Source: a virus. Taken from it: DNA of 24,372 nucleotides. The stretch lies in the IMG/VR virus record IMGVR_UViG_3300023223_000147, positions 1 through 24,372 of that record; one strand, written 5' to 3'. The translations under genes were made by a program, and so were the position numbers. The notes beneath the pieces were generated by a model. That model saw only the letters and a list, made by a program, of their open reading frames with translations. It was not told where the DNA came from and did no database searches. This document shows, in pieces, positions 14,462 through 19,941 of the stretch. How positions within the stretch are numbered: position 1 is the first letter of the stretch; each line of letters starts with the position of its first letter.

Positions 14462-14907
14462 CTGCTAAGTGTGTTCTCATGGACTGGGTGATGGAACTTC
14501 CTATCAGGTATCAGGGCACGCTGTTGACTGCTGTTCGTGGATGTGATACCGCACCGAAGGAGGATGTAAGCAAGCGTCTGTCTCGCATGATTCGTGGTGC
14601 CTTCCTCAACACAGTGGATGATGTCCGGACCTTTGTTGAGTACCCGAGGCACACCTCTGAGCTGAAGTACGTGATCAAGGCCTTTTACAAGGACTGTGAT
14701 CAGTATCCTCATCACTTTGTCATGCACATCGTATTTGCACTTGGTATCCTGGGCTACAAGCTACCTGATGTCCCTATGCGGAAGGCATGGAGACAGGGTT
14801 ATGAGGCATTCTGCAAGTCTATGCACCTTGCTCCTGAGTCTCCTGAAGAGATGGACCGTCGCTTGACTCAGTCTGAGGATGACAAGATCGAAGAGGAGGC
14901 TTCGTAA
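14458..14907 (+). CDS. Conserved-looking helical protein, 149 aa
   Basis: A 149-residue helical protein starting MTAKCVLMDWVMELPIRYQG. The sequence MDWVMELPIRYQGTLLTAVR, followed by CDTAPKED, reads like a conserved block of a phage protein family I have met without a known function; this is a recollection, not a match. The middle is helical, with FYKDCDQYPHHFVMHIVFAL near residue 82, and the tail is acidic. It is coupled to the membrane gene upstream (ATGA) and to the phosphoribosyltransferase downstream (TAATG). Confidence 0.68.
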   Translation: MTAKCVLMDWVMELPIRYQGTLLTAVRGCDTAPKEDVSKRLSRMIRGAFLNTVDDVRTFVEYPRHTSELKYVIKAFYKDCDQYPHHFVMHIVFALGILGYKLPDVPMRKAWRQGYEAFCKSMHLAPESPEEMDRRLTQSEDDKIEEEAS

Positions 14908-15614
14908 TGGGGCACTGTATGGAAGAATCTGATCTGGTTGAGTTCCTGACAAGGAAGGACTCTTTTTGGAAGTGGGATGGCCATAAGTATGTGGCTGAAC
15001 TGACCTCCGGTAAGTTGTCTGACTTCTTTGCCAACTTGACTCCTATCTTTACTGTTCCTTTCTTTCAGGAGAGGGTCGGCACTGCTCTTGCTAACAAGTA
15101 TTGGAAGGATGATGACAGTGCTATGCAGTTGAACAATCTGCCCTTTAATTCATGGGTTGTGGGCTCTGCAATGGGTAGTATTGGCCTGGCTCAGTCTGTG
15201 TGTAAGGGAATCATCGGCTATGGCTGTAAGAACATTCGTGCTGCCTTTACTGAGAAGAAGATCACGTCTTGGGAATATCTGGATCGTTATGAGTCGGTTA
15301 TGGAGCTGAAGAGGTTTGACCTTGGTAAGGAACCCTTTGTTATTCTGATAGAGGATGTGACGACTACAGGTAAGACTAGTCAGCAGACTCATGATGCTAT
15401 ACTTGCTAAGCATCCAGATGCTGAGTTCTCTAGGATAGTCTTGTCTGTGATTGATCGCTCTGTTACCCCTTTGTGGTGTGGCTTTGTGACCTCTCTCATG
15501 AAGGTAGAACCACAAGTCTGGGACTCACTTGCTGATCTGCCTGCTCATATGAGGGAGTGTATTCCTCTCCGACCTAAGGCTAATTGGAAAGCTCTTGTAG
15601 AGACAATGCTGTGA
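14907..15614 (+). CDS. Phosphoribosyltransferase, probably orotate type (PyrE-like)
   Basis: A 235-residue type I phosphoribosyltransferase. The PRPP-binding motif is VILIEDVTTTGKTS (145-158), close to the VVEDVxTTGxS form of orotate phosphoribosyltransferase, with a VGSAMGSIGLA segment (85-95) as the small PP-loop region. N-terminal WDGHKYVAELTSGKLSDFF (23-41) matches the substrate-binding HxSGxHSD..F region of PyrE. The enzyme would make OMP from orotate and PRPP, the step before PyrF, whose gene is 1.2 kb upstream in the same operon. The family is clear. Orotate specificity is inferred from motif shape and gene context; another nucleobase is possible. It overlaps the neighbouring genes at both ends (TAATG, GTGA). 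Confidence 0.82.
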   Translation: MGHCMEESDLVEFLTRKDSFWKWDGHKYVAELTSGKLSDFFANLTPIFTVPFFQERVGTALANKYWKDDDSAMQLNNLPFNSWVVGSAMGSIGLAQSVCKGIIGYGCKNIRAAFTEKKITSWEYLDRYESVMELKRFDLGKEPFVILIEDVTTTGKTSQQTHDAILAKHPDAEFSRIVLSVIDRSVTPLWCGFVTSLMKVEPQVWDSLADLPAHMRECIPLRPKANWKALVETML

Positions 15615-16057
15615 CTGAAGACAAGAAGCTTGATGATGTCCTTGAGGGTCTGTCGATACCGCGGGGCATGATCCTTGACACGACTGTGGACCCTCCCAAG
15701 CTGATTACTCAGGAAGAGTGGGATGCCAAGGAGGATCTTGAACCTGTCCCCGAGGCTCCTAAACCATTAACTGAGGTACCAGAGGGCATCCCGATCAAGG
15801 TGCAGGGGATGTGTCCTAACTGTGATAAGCCTCGGGATAAGAAGCATGGAATGCTGGCTTGTCGGTGTGGTGGCAATGTCATCAATGACAAGTGGTATCC
15901 GAAGGGCACAAACATCATGGATGTGCTCAAGCGTATACAAGGTAGTAAGTCCTCTCGCAAGAGGAATAAGAAGTACCGCCGGCGTCAAGAGGTGAAGAAG
16001 AGGATGGCTGAACCCAAGCCATTCATGCCGGGTAAGAAACGGAGGAAGAAGCGATGA
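15611..16057 (+). CDS. Zinc-ribbon protein with basic tail, 148 aa
   Basis: A 148-residue protein with three parts: an acidic, Pro-rich N-terminal region (1-68), a zinc ribbon (CPNCDKPRDKKHGMLACRCGG, starting near residue 68, with Cys pairs CPNC and CRCG), and a Lys/Arg-rich C-terminal tail (SSRKRNKKYRRRQEVKKR and a final GKKRRKKR). The tail suggests nucleic-acid binding. It starts with GTGA overlapping the upstream stop; no start further upstream fits. Function unknown. Confidence 0.72.
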   Translation: MTEDKKLDDVLEGLSIPRGMILDTTVDPPKLITQEEWDAKEDLEPVPEAPKPLTEVPEGIPIKVQGMCPNCDKPRDKKHGMLACRCGGNVINDKWYPKGTNIMDVLKRIQGSKSSRKRNKKYRRRQEVKKRMAEPKPFMPGKKRRKKR

Positions 16058-16284
16058 GTGATCAAGAGACCCAGGAGAACTGCGAACAGGAAGCTGCTTT
16101 GCTGGATAAGCATGGCCCTGCTACTCTTGTTGGCAACATCCAGTCCCTCTGTGCTGCCAACGCTGACTTTACCCCTGATACTCCTGATCGGATGAGGTGG
16201 GTTCAGACCTCTGCTGTGCTGCGTGAGGCTGCAAAGAAACTTCAGCATATCTGGAAAGACCCTTCTGTACCTCCCTCTGGTTGA
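16054..16284 (+). CDS. Hypothetical protein, 76 aa
   Basis: A 76-residue, mostly helical, acidic protein: a helix at 2-22 (MSDQETQENCEQEAALLDKH) and another at about 50-68 (TSAVLREAAKKLQHIWKD), with a short Pro-rich end. It is coupled by ATGA to the zinc-ribbon gene. Its stop codon TGA (16282-16284) lies inside the -35 element TTGAAC of the next promoter. Not recognised. Confidence 0.65.
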   Translation: MSDQETQENCEQEAALLDKHGPATLVGNIQSLCAANADFTPDTPDRMRWVQTSAVLREAAKKLQHIWKDPSVPPSG

Positions 16285-16310
16285 ACCTAACCCACATTCA
16301 CACGTATACT
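16281..16310 (+). promoter_or_regulatory. Phage-type promoter, TTGAACCT class
   Basis: TTGAAC (16281-16286), 18-base spacer, cgTATACT (-10 at 16305-16310). It is the third copy of the TTGAACCT motif with 18-base spacing. A seven-base hairpin, TGTAGAG (16313-16319) with CTTTACA (16325-16331), lies directly downstream and ends at the Shine-Dalgarno AGGAGG (16331-16336) of the next gene. Confidence 0.85.
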
Positions 16311-16344
16311 TTTGTAGAGAAGGTCTTTACAGGAGGATACGAAG

Positions 16345-16596
16345 ATGGCATCCGAACGAACTGAACTCCCTGACTCTGTAGCGGCTCGCACCGCTGATAA
16401 TGGGAACTATGAAGAGTATCCCTGCGTCTTCCGTTGGGAGATCTCCGACCAGCGTCTGTTGTCTCGCTTCATGGAACGTTTGATCAGGTTTGAGCTGGCA
16501 GAGAACCAGATCAAGTGGTATGTTAAGCGTCTGAAGTTCCGCAATGTCTTCTTGCCCCAGAGCATTGAATCAATGCTGGCTTTTGCGAGGAACTAG
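16345..16596 (+). CDS. Hypothetical protein, 83 aa
   Basis: An 83-residue protein with the best ribosome-binding site in this part of the window (AGGAGG, eight bases before ATG) and its own promoter, so probably well expressed. The first 25 residues are polar. The rest (VFRWEISDQRLLSRFMERLIRF, then NQIKWYVKRLKFRNVFLPQ) is a basic, aromatic-rich helix-strand region. Not recognised; a nucleic-acid-binding role would fit the basic surface but is not shown. Confidence 0.7.
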   Translation: MASERTELPDSVAARTADNGNYEEYPCVFRWEISDQRLLSRFMERLIRFELAENQIKWYVKRLKFRNVFLPQSIESMLAFARN

Positions 16597-16598
16597 CC

Positions 16599-16943
16599 AT
16601 GACTAAAGATGAGATGGCTGAGGCCCTTCGTGAAGTTGGTTATCACAATGACCATGGCATCAGTGCCGATGGTGGTGTTTACGTCTCGCTTAGAGCTCAT
16701 GATCCCTATCGAGGTAGAGCTTGGCTCGTTCACATTCACGGTAAGGCTTTCAAGGAGTGGCGTGATGAGGGTGGTGGAAAGCCCTTCCGTTATCACGGTC
16801 GTCGTGATAAGGCTGAAGTGCAAGGTCAGGCTGTCGCATTTGCCGAGGAGTTCTCTGGCAAGAAGATGGTTCGTAGTCCCTTCGGTAATGGCTTCGTTCA
16901 GGAAGATAAGCTGGCTGATGCTAAAAAGAAAGCAGGTGTATAA
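16599..16943 (+). CDS. Hypothetical protein, 114 aa
   Basis: A 114-residue soluble protein. A helical start (MTKDEMAEALREVGYHND) is followed by a beta-rich stretch with several His and Arg (GVYVSLRAHDPYRGRAWLVH, then GGGKPFRYHGRRDKAEVQ) and a Lys-rich C-terminus. It begins two bases after the previous stop and its end overlaps the next start (TAATG). No motif I recognise. Confidence 0.65.
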   Translation: MTKDEMAEALREVGYHNDHGISADGGVYVSLRAHDPYRGRAWLVHIHGKAFKEWRDEGGGKPFRYHGRRDKAEVQGQAVAFAEEFSGKKMVRSPFGNGFVQEDKLADAKKKAGV

Positions 16944-17143
16944 TGTCTGCTCCTAGACTAAGTGAAATGGGTCGTGAGCAGGTCGCCATTGGACTTCTCC
17001 TCCTGAAGGATTGGAAGTGTGAGGGTAAGTTTGATACCGACATTACCTTGATGGTCCTTGCCTTGGCTAATGAGCTTGGCATACGTAAAGAGTATGATAG
17101 TATGCAGTCTCAGATTCCTTCTATGAGGATAGAACCACGATGA
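16943..17143 (+). CDS. Hypothetical protein, 66 aa
   Basis: A 66-residue, mainly helical protein (MSAPRLSEMGREQVAIGLLLL, then TDITLMVLALANELGIRKEY) with a short polar tail. It starts at TAATG over the upstream stop and overlaps the downstream gene by ATGA. No cysteine motif and no transmembrane helix. Unknown. Confidence 0.6.
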   Translation: MSAPRLSEMGREQVAIGLLLLKDWKCEGKFDTDITLMVLALANELGIRKEYDSMQSQIPSMRIEPR

Positions 17144-17349
17144 CCCCTCCCATTGAAGTTACGGGTTGTGGTGACTGTTCCCTCTGTCATTGGACTTTTG
17201 AGTACGATGGTTGTGATCCCTATTGCTGCCGTCTGGATCGTCAGCCTATATTGATTCAGGGTCGCGAGGATGATAGTACTCCCATACTCATAACCCCTGA
17301 TAATTGTCCCCTTAAAGTGGAAGCCCTTTTGATAATGAGGAAGCGATGA
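17140..17349 (+). CDS. Cysteine-rich metal-binding miniprotein, 69 aa
   Basis: A 69-residue protein with eight cysteines, grouped as [10 protein letters not shown] (9-18), CDPYCCRLD (about 26-34) and a late NCPL. The CxxC...C...C...CPL layout recalls small uncharacterised bacterial and phage proteins that seem to bind zinc or an Fe-S cluster; the metal is not determinable here. It is coupled by ATGA to both neighbours, the second being the NrdJ-tail gene. Confidence 0.7.
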   Translation: MTPPIEVTGCGDCSLCHWTFEYDGCDPYCCRLDRQPILIQGREDDSTPILITPDNCPLKVEALLIMRKR

Positions 17350-17858
17350 CTAAAGGTGAATTACTGGCTCTGGTTGCGGACTTCCCGTCGTCAGAAGAGA
17401 ATGATCCGGTATCTCAGGAGCTCTTGGATAAGATTCTTCCTGCCCCTGACAACACGGCGCCTCGAACTGTCCGTGGCTCTCTGCCTAACCGCCGTGTGGG
17501 TTATACCCAGAAGGTAAAGGCTGGTGGTCAGACTATCTTCTTGCGTACAGGTGAGTATCCAGATGGGACATTGGGTGAGATATTTGTTGACATATCTCGT
17601 GAAGGTGCTGGTTACCGTAGTATAATGGGCTGCTTTGCTATTGCAGTCAGTCTAGGCCTCCAGCATGGTGTTCCCCTTGAACGGTATGTGAGTGCTTTTA
17701 CCTTTACTAGGTTCGAACCCAATGGGCCGGTCACAGGTCATGCCAGGGTAAAGAACTGTACGTCAATGATTGACTATATCTTTAGAGACTTGGGGATAGA
17801 GTACCTCAAGATGGATGAGTTGGCACACGTCACTTCGGAGAAAATAGGACAATCATGA
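17346..17858 (+). CDS. Stand-alone C-terminal domain of class II ribonucleotide reductase (TSCPD, NrdJb-like)
   Basis: Residues 45-162 closely follow the C-terminal region of adenosylcobalamin-dependent ribonucleotide reductases (TSCPD-type domain). Landmarks are [16 protein letters not shown] (46-61), [18 protein letters not shown] (66-83), [19 protein letters not shown] (97-115), [12 protein letters not shown] (118-129) and [14 protein letters not shown] (141-154). The catalytic barrel with the radical cysteine and cobalamin site is absent, so it cannot reduce nucleotides alone. Pseudomonas aeruginosa splits class II reductase into NrdJa and NrdJb, and this looks like the second half. That implies a catalytic subunit elsewhere in the genome or a host partner. 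The ATG at 17346 overlaps the upstream stop. Confidence 0.85.
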   Translation: MTKGELLALVADFPSSEENDPVSQELLDKILPAPDNTAPRTVRGSLPNRRVGYTQKVKAGGQTIFLRTGEYPDGTLGEIFVDISREGAGYRSIMGCFAIAVSLGLQHGVPLERYVSAFTFTRFEPNGPVTGHARVKNCTSMIDYIFRDLGIEYLKMDELAHVTSEKIGQS

Positions 17859-18055
17859 GTGGAGCTGTGATCGCATTTGTACCCAAGCAGACGAAGCCCG
17901 TTAAGGTGGATGAAGGCTGTGACCCGGAAGGGACTGCTTTCAACCGCGAGGCTGGTATTCCCTGCCAGGTGTGTCCCCGCATTATGCGTCCTAAGTTCAT
18001 GGGTAACAACTTGCACAGTTATGAGTGTGACTGTGGTCATACTATCTCGGGGTGA
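17855..18055 (+). CDS. Small zinc-site protein, 66 aa
   Basis: A 66-residue protein with cysteine pairs CQVC (37-40) and CDCGH (about 58-62) plus one early Cys, a probable zinc ribbon, and a basic N-terminus ([14 protein letters not shown]). The ATG overlaps the NrdJ-tail stop. An overlapping frame at 17877-18092 is not credible because it has no conserved spacing. Function unknown. Confidence 0.65.
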   Translation: MSGAVIAFVPKQTKPVKVDEGCDPEGTAFNREAGIPCQVCPRIMRPKFMGNNLHSYECDCGHTISG

Positions 18056-18058
18056 TCT

Positions 18059-18310
18059 ATGGATAAGCAACCAAGCTATGCACGCAGATTGAGGCGACGG
18101 GCTGGTGCACGTATAATCAAGTGTGCTGGTGAGAGACGACCTCCGTCACCTAAGATGAGGGTGCAGAAGAAGTATCCCGGTTCCTTTTCTCAGAAGAGGT
18201 CGAATGGGTATGCTACTTGGTGGAATGTGTTTCATGAGGGATCTGTACTTGGTTCGGGTACTTATGCTAAACAGGCTTGGGCTAACACGGCTCAAACTAT
18301 GGGGATCTAG
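18059..18310 (+). CDS. Small basic protein, tandem paralogue 1
   Basis: An 83-residue, very basic protein (MDKQPSYARRLRRRAGARII at the start) with a C-terminal half that aligns with the next gene: MRVQKKYP, then NGY, then an AW motif (KQAWANTAQTMGI) at the end. Shared positions include RVQ, K, P, GY, G, AW, A and G. The two look like a tandem duplication that diverged strongly. The fold could be a small beta-sheet plus helix DNA-binding domain, as in integrase arm-binding (AP2-like) domains, but this is tentative. Confidence 0.7.
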   Translation: MDKQPSYARRLRRRAGARIIKCAGERRPPSPKMRVQKKYPGSFSQKRSNGYATWWNVFHEGSVLGSGTYAKQAWANTAQTMGI

Positions 18311-18498
18311 TGGGTAAACTAAGGCCTTACCGACCTCCTAAGTGGAGGGTTCAGTCGAAGAGGCCTCGCACGTATTGTATTCGTCACCCTAAGAAGGGGT
18401 ATTACTTTGTGAAGACTAAGGCTGGGGGTAAGACTTTAGCCCGTGCTTCGACCCCTGCTCTGGCCTGGAAGTTGGCTGCTAAGAGACTTGGAGTGTAA
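18310..18498 (+). CDS. Small basic protein, tandem paralogue 2
   Basis: A 62-residue, strongly basic protein with a GTG start that shares one base with the previous stop. Residues 10-62 (KWRVQSKRP, GYYFVKTKAGGKTLARAST, PALAWKLAAKRLGV) match the C-terminal part of the upstream gene. Three strands and a helix ending in AW..AA..LGV recall the compact domains of integrase N-terminal or AP2-like proteins that bind DNA. This is a shape argument only. A small membrane gene starts right after its stop. Confidence 0.72.
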   Translation: MGKLRPYRPPKWRVQSKRPRTYCIRHPKKGYYFVKTKAGGKTLARASTPALAWKLAAKRLGV

Positions 18499-18499
18499 C

Positions 18500-18682
18500 T
18501 TGCTGTTTGCTGTGTTAATGTTCATGGTTGTGTCTTTTGTGGCTGTCCTTGTTGAACAGGATGGGTACAAGAGCCATGATTGTGGCTTTAGGGCTGATGA
18601 TAATATTATCCGCTCCCGGCCCACCGCGCATGAACCCGGATCATGGTCAGCGGAGGCTGAGAGAGCTGATAACCTAACTTGA
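18500..18682 (+). CDS. Single-pass membrane miniprotein, 60 aa (TTG start)
   Basis: A TTG at 18500 lies six bases after GGAG (18490-18493) and one base after the previous stop. From it runs a 60-residue protein with one hydrophobic helix (LLFAVLMFMVVSFVAVLV, about 1-18) and a polar tail ending AERADNLT. ATG at 18518 is the alternative start but has no ribosome-binding site. It is the last protein gene before the RNA cluster. Function unknown. Confidence 0.55.
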   Translation: MLFAVLMFMVVSFVAVLVEQDGYKSHDCGFRADDNIIRSRPTAHEPGSWSAEAERADNLT

Positions 18683-18926
18683 ATCGGTGTGGTGCGAGTG
18701 AAGGTCACCAAGCTTGTCAAAGGGGTGGCTGAAGCGATCTGAGGGAGGTAATCTCTCGGCTACTGGCGCAATGTATACTAAGAAGGCCGCCAAGAAGAAG
18801 AGTTTAAGTGAGTAGCACAGATCCAAAAGGTGAAAATCCAGTCTTGTAACATCAGCACCGTGTGGTAATTGTCTCCATATGAGGCAGGTTGCACTTCTGT
18901 TTGTGGCTGGTGCAGGCACCGAGAGC
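18683..18926 (+). other. Intergenic leader of the RNA cluster; no convincing gene
   Basis: About 240 bases between the last small gene and the tmRNA. Two very short frames exist: one from a GTG near 18700 ending at the TGA in GATCTGA, and one reading MYTKKAAKKKSLSE from 18772. Neither has a proper ribosome-binding site. TATACT at 18774-18779 matches the -10 of promoter 16281 but lacks a -35, so it is only a possible start of the RNA transcript. Local hairpins such as GGTG/CACC (18909-18920) are weak. No tRNA T-loop signature is present. Confidence 0.5.
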
Positions 18927-18935
18927 TCTTTGACA
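18927..18935 (+). promoter_or_regulatory. boxA-like element before the tmRNA
   Basis: TCTTTGACA, followed by TTCTGG, just upstream of the tmRNA 5' end. The same core recurs at 19435, 19468 and 19614 in this cluster. The Nus-factor boxA of bacterial rRNA leaders (TGCTCTTTAACA and its TTTGACA variants) is very similar. A -35 role is unlikely because no -10 follows and the tmRNA begins five bases later. Confidence 0.45.
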
Positions 18936-18939
18936 TTCT

Positions 18940-19298
18940 GGGGGTGAAATGGTATCGACAGGTTGCACCTGTTGACGCTTTGCGTGCCGTGGATGGGTAG
19001 TTGGCCACGTTAATCATCTACCTAACTTGTTACCTGCCAAAGCCAAGAGCTTTGCACCGCGGAAGGTGTTCGCACCTCTCGCCGTCGCTGCCTAAGCGAT
19101 GTAACCAAAGAAAGGCCCTCCCTCCTCCGGCTGCTCGCCGAAGATGGTTGTATGTGGTGAGCTGACAGAGGGAAAGACCCCGTCCAGTGGTTCGTCGTTA
19201 TCCCTGGGACGTTAAACGGAGAAACCGGCTACGCACGTGAAATGAGGGCGTTGATGAGGCAATACTGCACCCCGGTTCGATTCCGGGCACCTCCACCA
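18940..19298 (+). ncRNA. ssrA: tmRNA (SsrA)
   Basis: A 359-nucleotide transfer-messenger RNA, which frees stalled ribosomes and tags the unfinished protein. The 5' end GGGGGTG (18940-18946) pairs with CACCTCC (19288-19294), giving the third-pair G-U wobble that alanyl-tRNA synthetase reads. TGGTATCGAC matches the conserved 5' region. The T-arm is CCCGG-TTCGATT-CCGGG (19271-19287) and the 3' end ACCA (19295-19298) is encoded. The tag frame most likely resumes at GCC 19036 (A at position -4) and ends at TAA 19093-19095, encoding AKAKSFAPRKVFAPLAVAA. The AVAA end is a normal protease-recognised tag tail. A resume at 19042 is the alternative. No smpB gene is seen in the window. Confidence 0.95.
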
Positions 19299-19301
19299 TA
19301 T

Positions 19302-19432
19302 TTAAGTCGGTGCAGCGAGTGTGGTTCGTTGAGTGTTGGTGAAGCCCTGCATTGGAGAGTAATGCGCTGCTTGAAGATGTACCTCTTGAATTAACAGGGG
19401 GAAAGCTGCTCCATGAGAGCCACCGTCTTGAA
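19302..19432 (+). ncRNA. Structured RNA segment A, directly after the tmRNA
   Basis: No open frame or tRNA signature is present. TTAAGTCGGTG (19302-19312) can pair with CACCGTCTTGAA (19421-19432) with one mismatch and one bulge, closing about 130 bases. Inside, GCAGCG (19312-19317) pairs with CGCTGC (19365-19370), and GCATT-GGAGAGT-AATGC (19349-19365) forms a small hairpin. These are hand-found pairings, so the exact fold is uncertain. It starts four bases after the tmRNA and ends beside a boxA-like element. Confidence 0.4.
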
Positions 19433-19433
19433 T

Positions 19434-19445
19434 CTCTTTGACTGG
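19434..19445 (+). promoter_or_regulatory. boxA-like element between RNA segments
   Basis: CTCTTTGACTGG shares TCTTTGAC with the other boxA-like motifs of the cluster and lies between segment A and segment B. Low-complexity chance matches are possible; the evidence is its repetition at regular places. Confidence 0.35.
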
Positions 19446-19465
19446 TTTGCGTATTAGAAGTGAAT

Positions 19466-19483
19466 GATCTTTGACAACTTTGG
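19466..19483 (+). repeat. 18-base direct repeat, copy 1 (boxA-like)
   Basis: GATCTTTGACAACTTTGG, identical to the copy at 19612-19629, 146 bases downstream. Each copy stands immediately before a hairpin module. The TCTTTGACAA core resembles boxA of rRNA leaders. Confidence 0.9.
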
Positions 19484-19611
19484 ACGGTGCCGCATGGAAG
19501 GACATGCTCCCGAGTCGCCCCCTTATGTGAGTGCACTCGTACAGGGATCAGGCTAGCGTGCAGTTAGGGATGTAGGCATACAAGTCGGTGTCGAAACCGG
19601 CCATCGTCCAA
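19480..19611 (+). ncRNA. Structured RNA segment B (132 nt)
   Basis: TTGGACGGTG (19480-19489) pairs with CATCGTCCAA (19602-19611), ten pairs with one G-U, closing the segment. The first inner hairpin is GCATG-GAAGGA-CATGC (19492-19507). Near the 3' end GTCGG-TGTCGAAA-CCGGC forms a five-pair hairpin with an eight-base loop that is T-arm-like but not canonical. It is not a tRNA: there is no proper anticodon arm and no CCA. Segment C shares its layout. Confidence 0.55.
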
Positions 19612-19629
19612 GATCTTTGACAACTTTGG
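19612..19629 (+). repeat. 18-base direct repeat, copy 2 (boxA-like)
   Basis: An exact second copy of the 18-base repeat at 19466-19483. It begins right after the closing stem of segment B and runs into segment C. Confidence 0.9.
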
Positions 19630-19740
19630 CAGTGAGCGTGGAAACACGCAGTGAACGTCGGTAATCGTTAGGTTGGTGATACGGCGGCCATCCAACTGGG
19701 GCACTGGGTCAGCGCAGACCCTTAAACACCCTTCACTGTC
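19628..19740 (+). ncRNA. Structured RNA segment C (113 nt), related to segment B
   Basis: GGCAGTGA (19628-19635) pairs with TCACTGTC (19733-19740), eight pairs with one G-U. The first hairpin is GCGTG-GAAA-CACGC (19636-19649), with a GNRA tetraloop. Further in are GTTGG/CCAAC and GGGTC-AGCGCA-GACCC (19706-19721). Compared with segment B, the first hairpin changes its third pair from A-T to G-C on both sides, as expected for conserved pairing. Both segments have a closing stem, a GCRTG hairpin with a GAA-start loop, and a stable 3' hairpin. Confidence 0.55.
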
Positions 19741-19747
19741 TATGACT

Positions 19748-19858
19748 TGGACAGCGCGGCGTCACGCGGACGACATGGGGTAAACGCATGCGGCCCCGGG
19801 GGTTGGAGACTTCGCTCCTTTGACTTCACGAGGGTAGTCAGTCCCTCACTGTCCACCA
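19748..19858 (+). ncRNA. Structured RNA segment D with tRNA-like ACCA end
   Basis: TGGACAG (19748-19754) pairs perfectly with CTGTCCA (19849-19855), and the sequence after the pairing CTGTCC is ACCA (19855-19858). Just before lies GAGGG-TAGTCAGT-CCCTC (19830-19847), placed as a T-arm would be, but its loop has eight bases and lacks TTC. Other helices are GGAG-ACTTCG-CTCC and GGGG/CCCC. No anticodon loop can be assigned. It may be a degenerate or tRNA-mimicking RNA, or part of one larger RNA spanning 19299-19858. It ends four bases before tRNA-Met. Confidence 0.4.
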
Positions 19859-19862
19859 GTAC

Positions 19863-19936
19863 TGCGGGGTAGGGTAGAGGCCACCCGGGAGGCTCATAAC
19901 CTTCATACGCGGGTTCGAATCCCGCCTCCGCGACCA
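19863..19936 (+). tRNA. tRNA-Met (anticodon CAT)
   Basis: A full cloverleaf: acceptor TGCGGGG with CTCCGCG (including a terminal U1-G72 wobble), D-stem GGGT/ACCC, anticodon stem GGAGG/CCTTC with loop CTCATAA (CAT at 19895-19897), T-arm GCGGG-TTCGAAT-CCCGC, and ACCA encoded at the 3' end. A CAT anticodon can mean elongator Met, initiator Met or lysidine-modified Ile. The weak 1-72 pair is initiator-like, but the anticodon stem lacks the three consecutive G-C pairs of initiators, so the identity is left as Met-type. Confidence 0.93.
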
Positions 19937-19941
19937 ACCAC

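Noticed and set aside
18930-18953. TTGACA as a -35 element before the tmRNA
   Set aside because: No -10 occurs at the right distance (TATCGA is a poor match and lies inside the tmRNA), and the motif recurs before other RNA segments without any -10.
19582-19611. Possible tRNA T-arm with loop TGTCGAAA
   Set aside because: The loop has eight bases, no anticodon arm fits upstream, and no CCA or discriminator follows. It is better explained as the 3' hairpin of RNA segment B.
19480-19611. 5S rRNA or RNase P RNA
   Set aside because: The length suits 5S rRNA, but the conserved CCGAAC loop and other 5S helices are absent. RNase P RNA consensus (GAGGAAAGTCC) is also absent.
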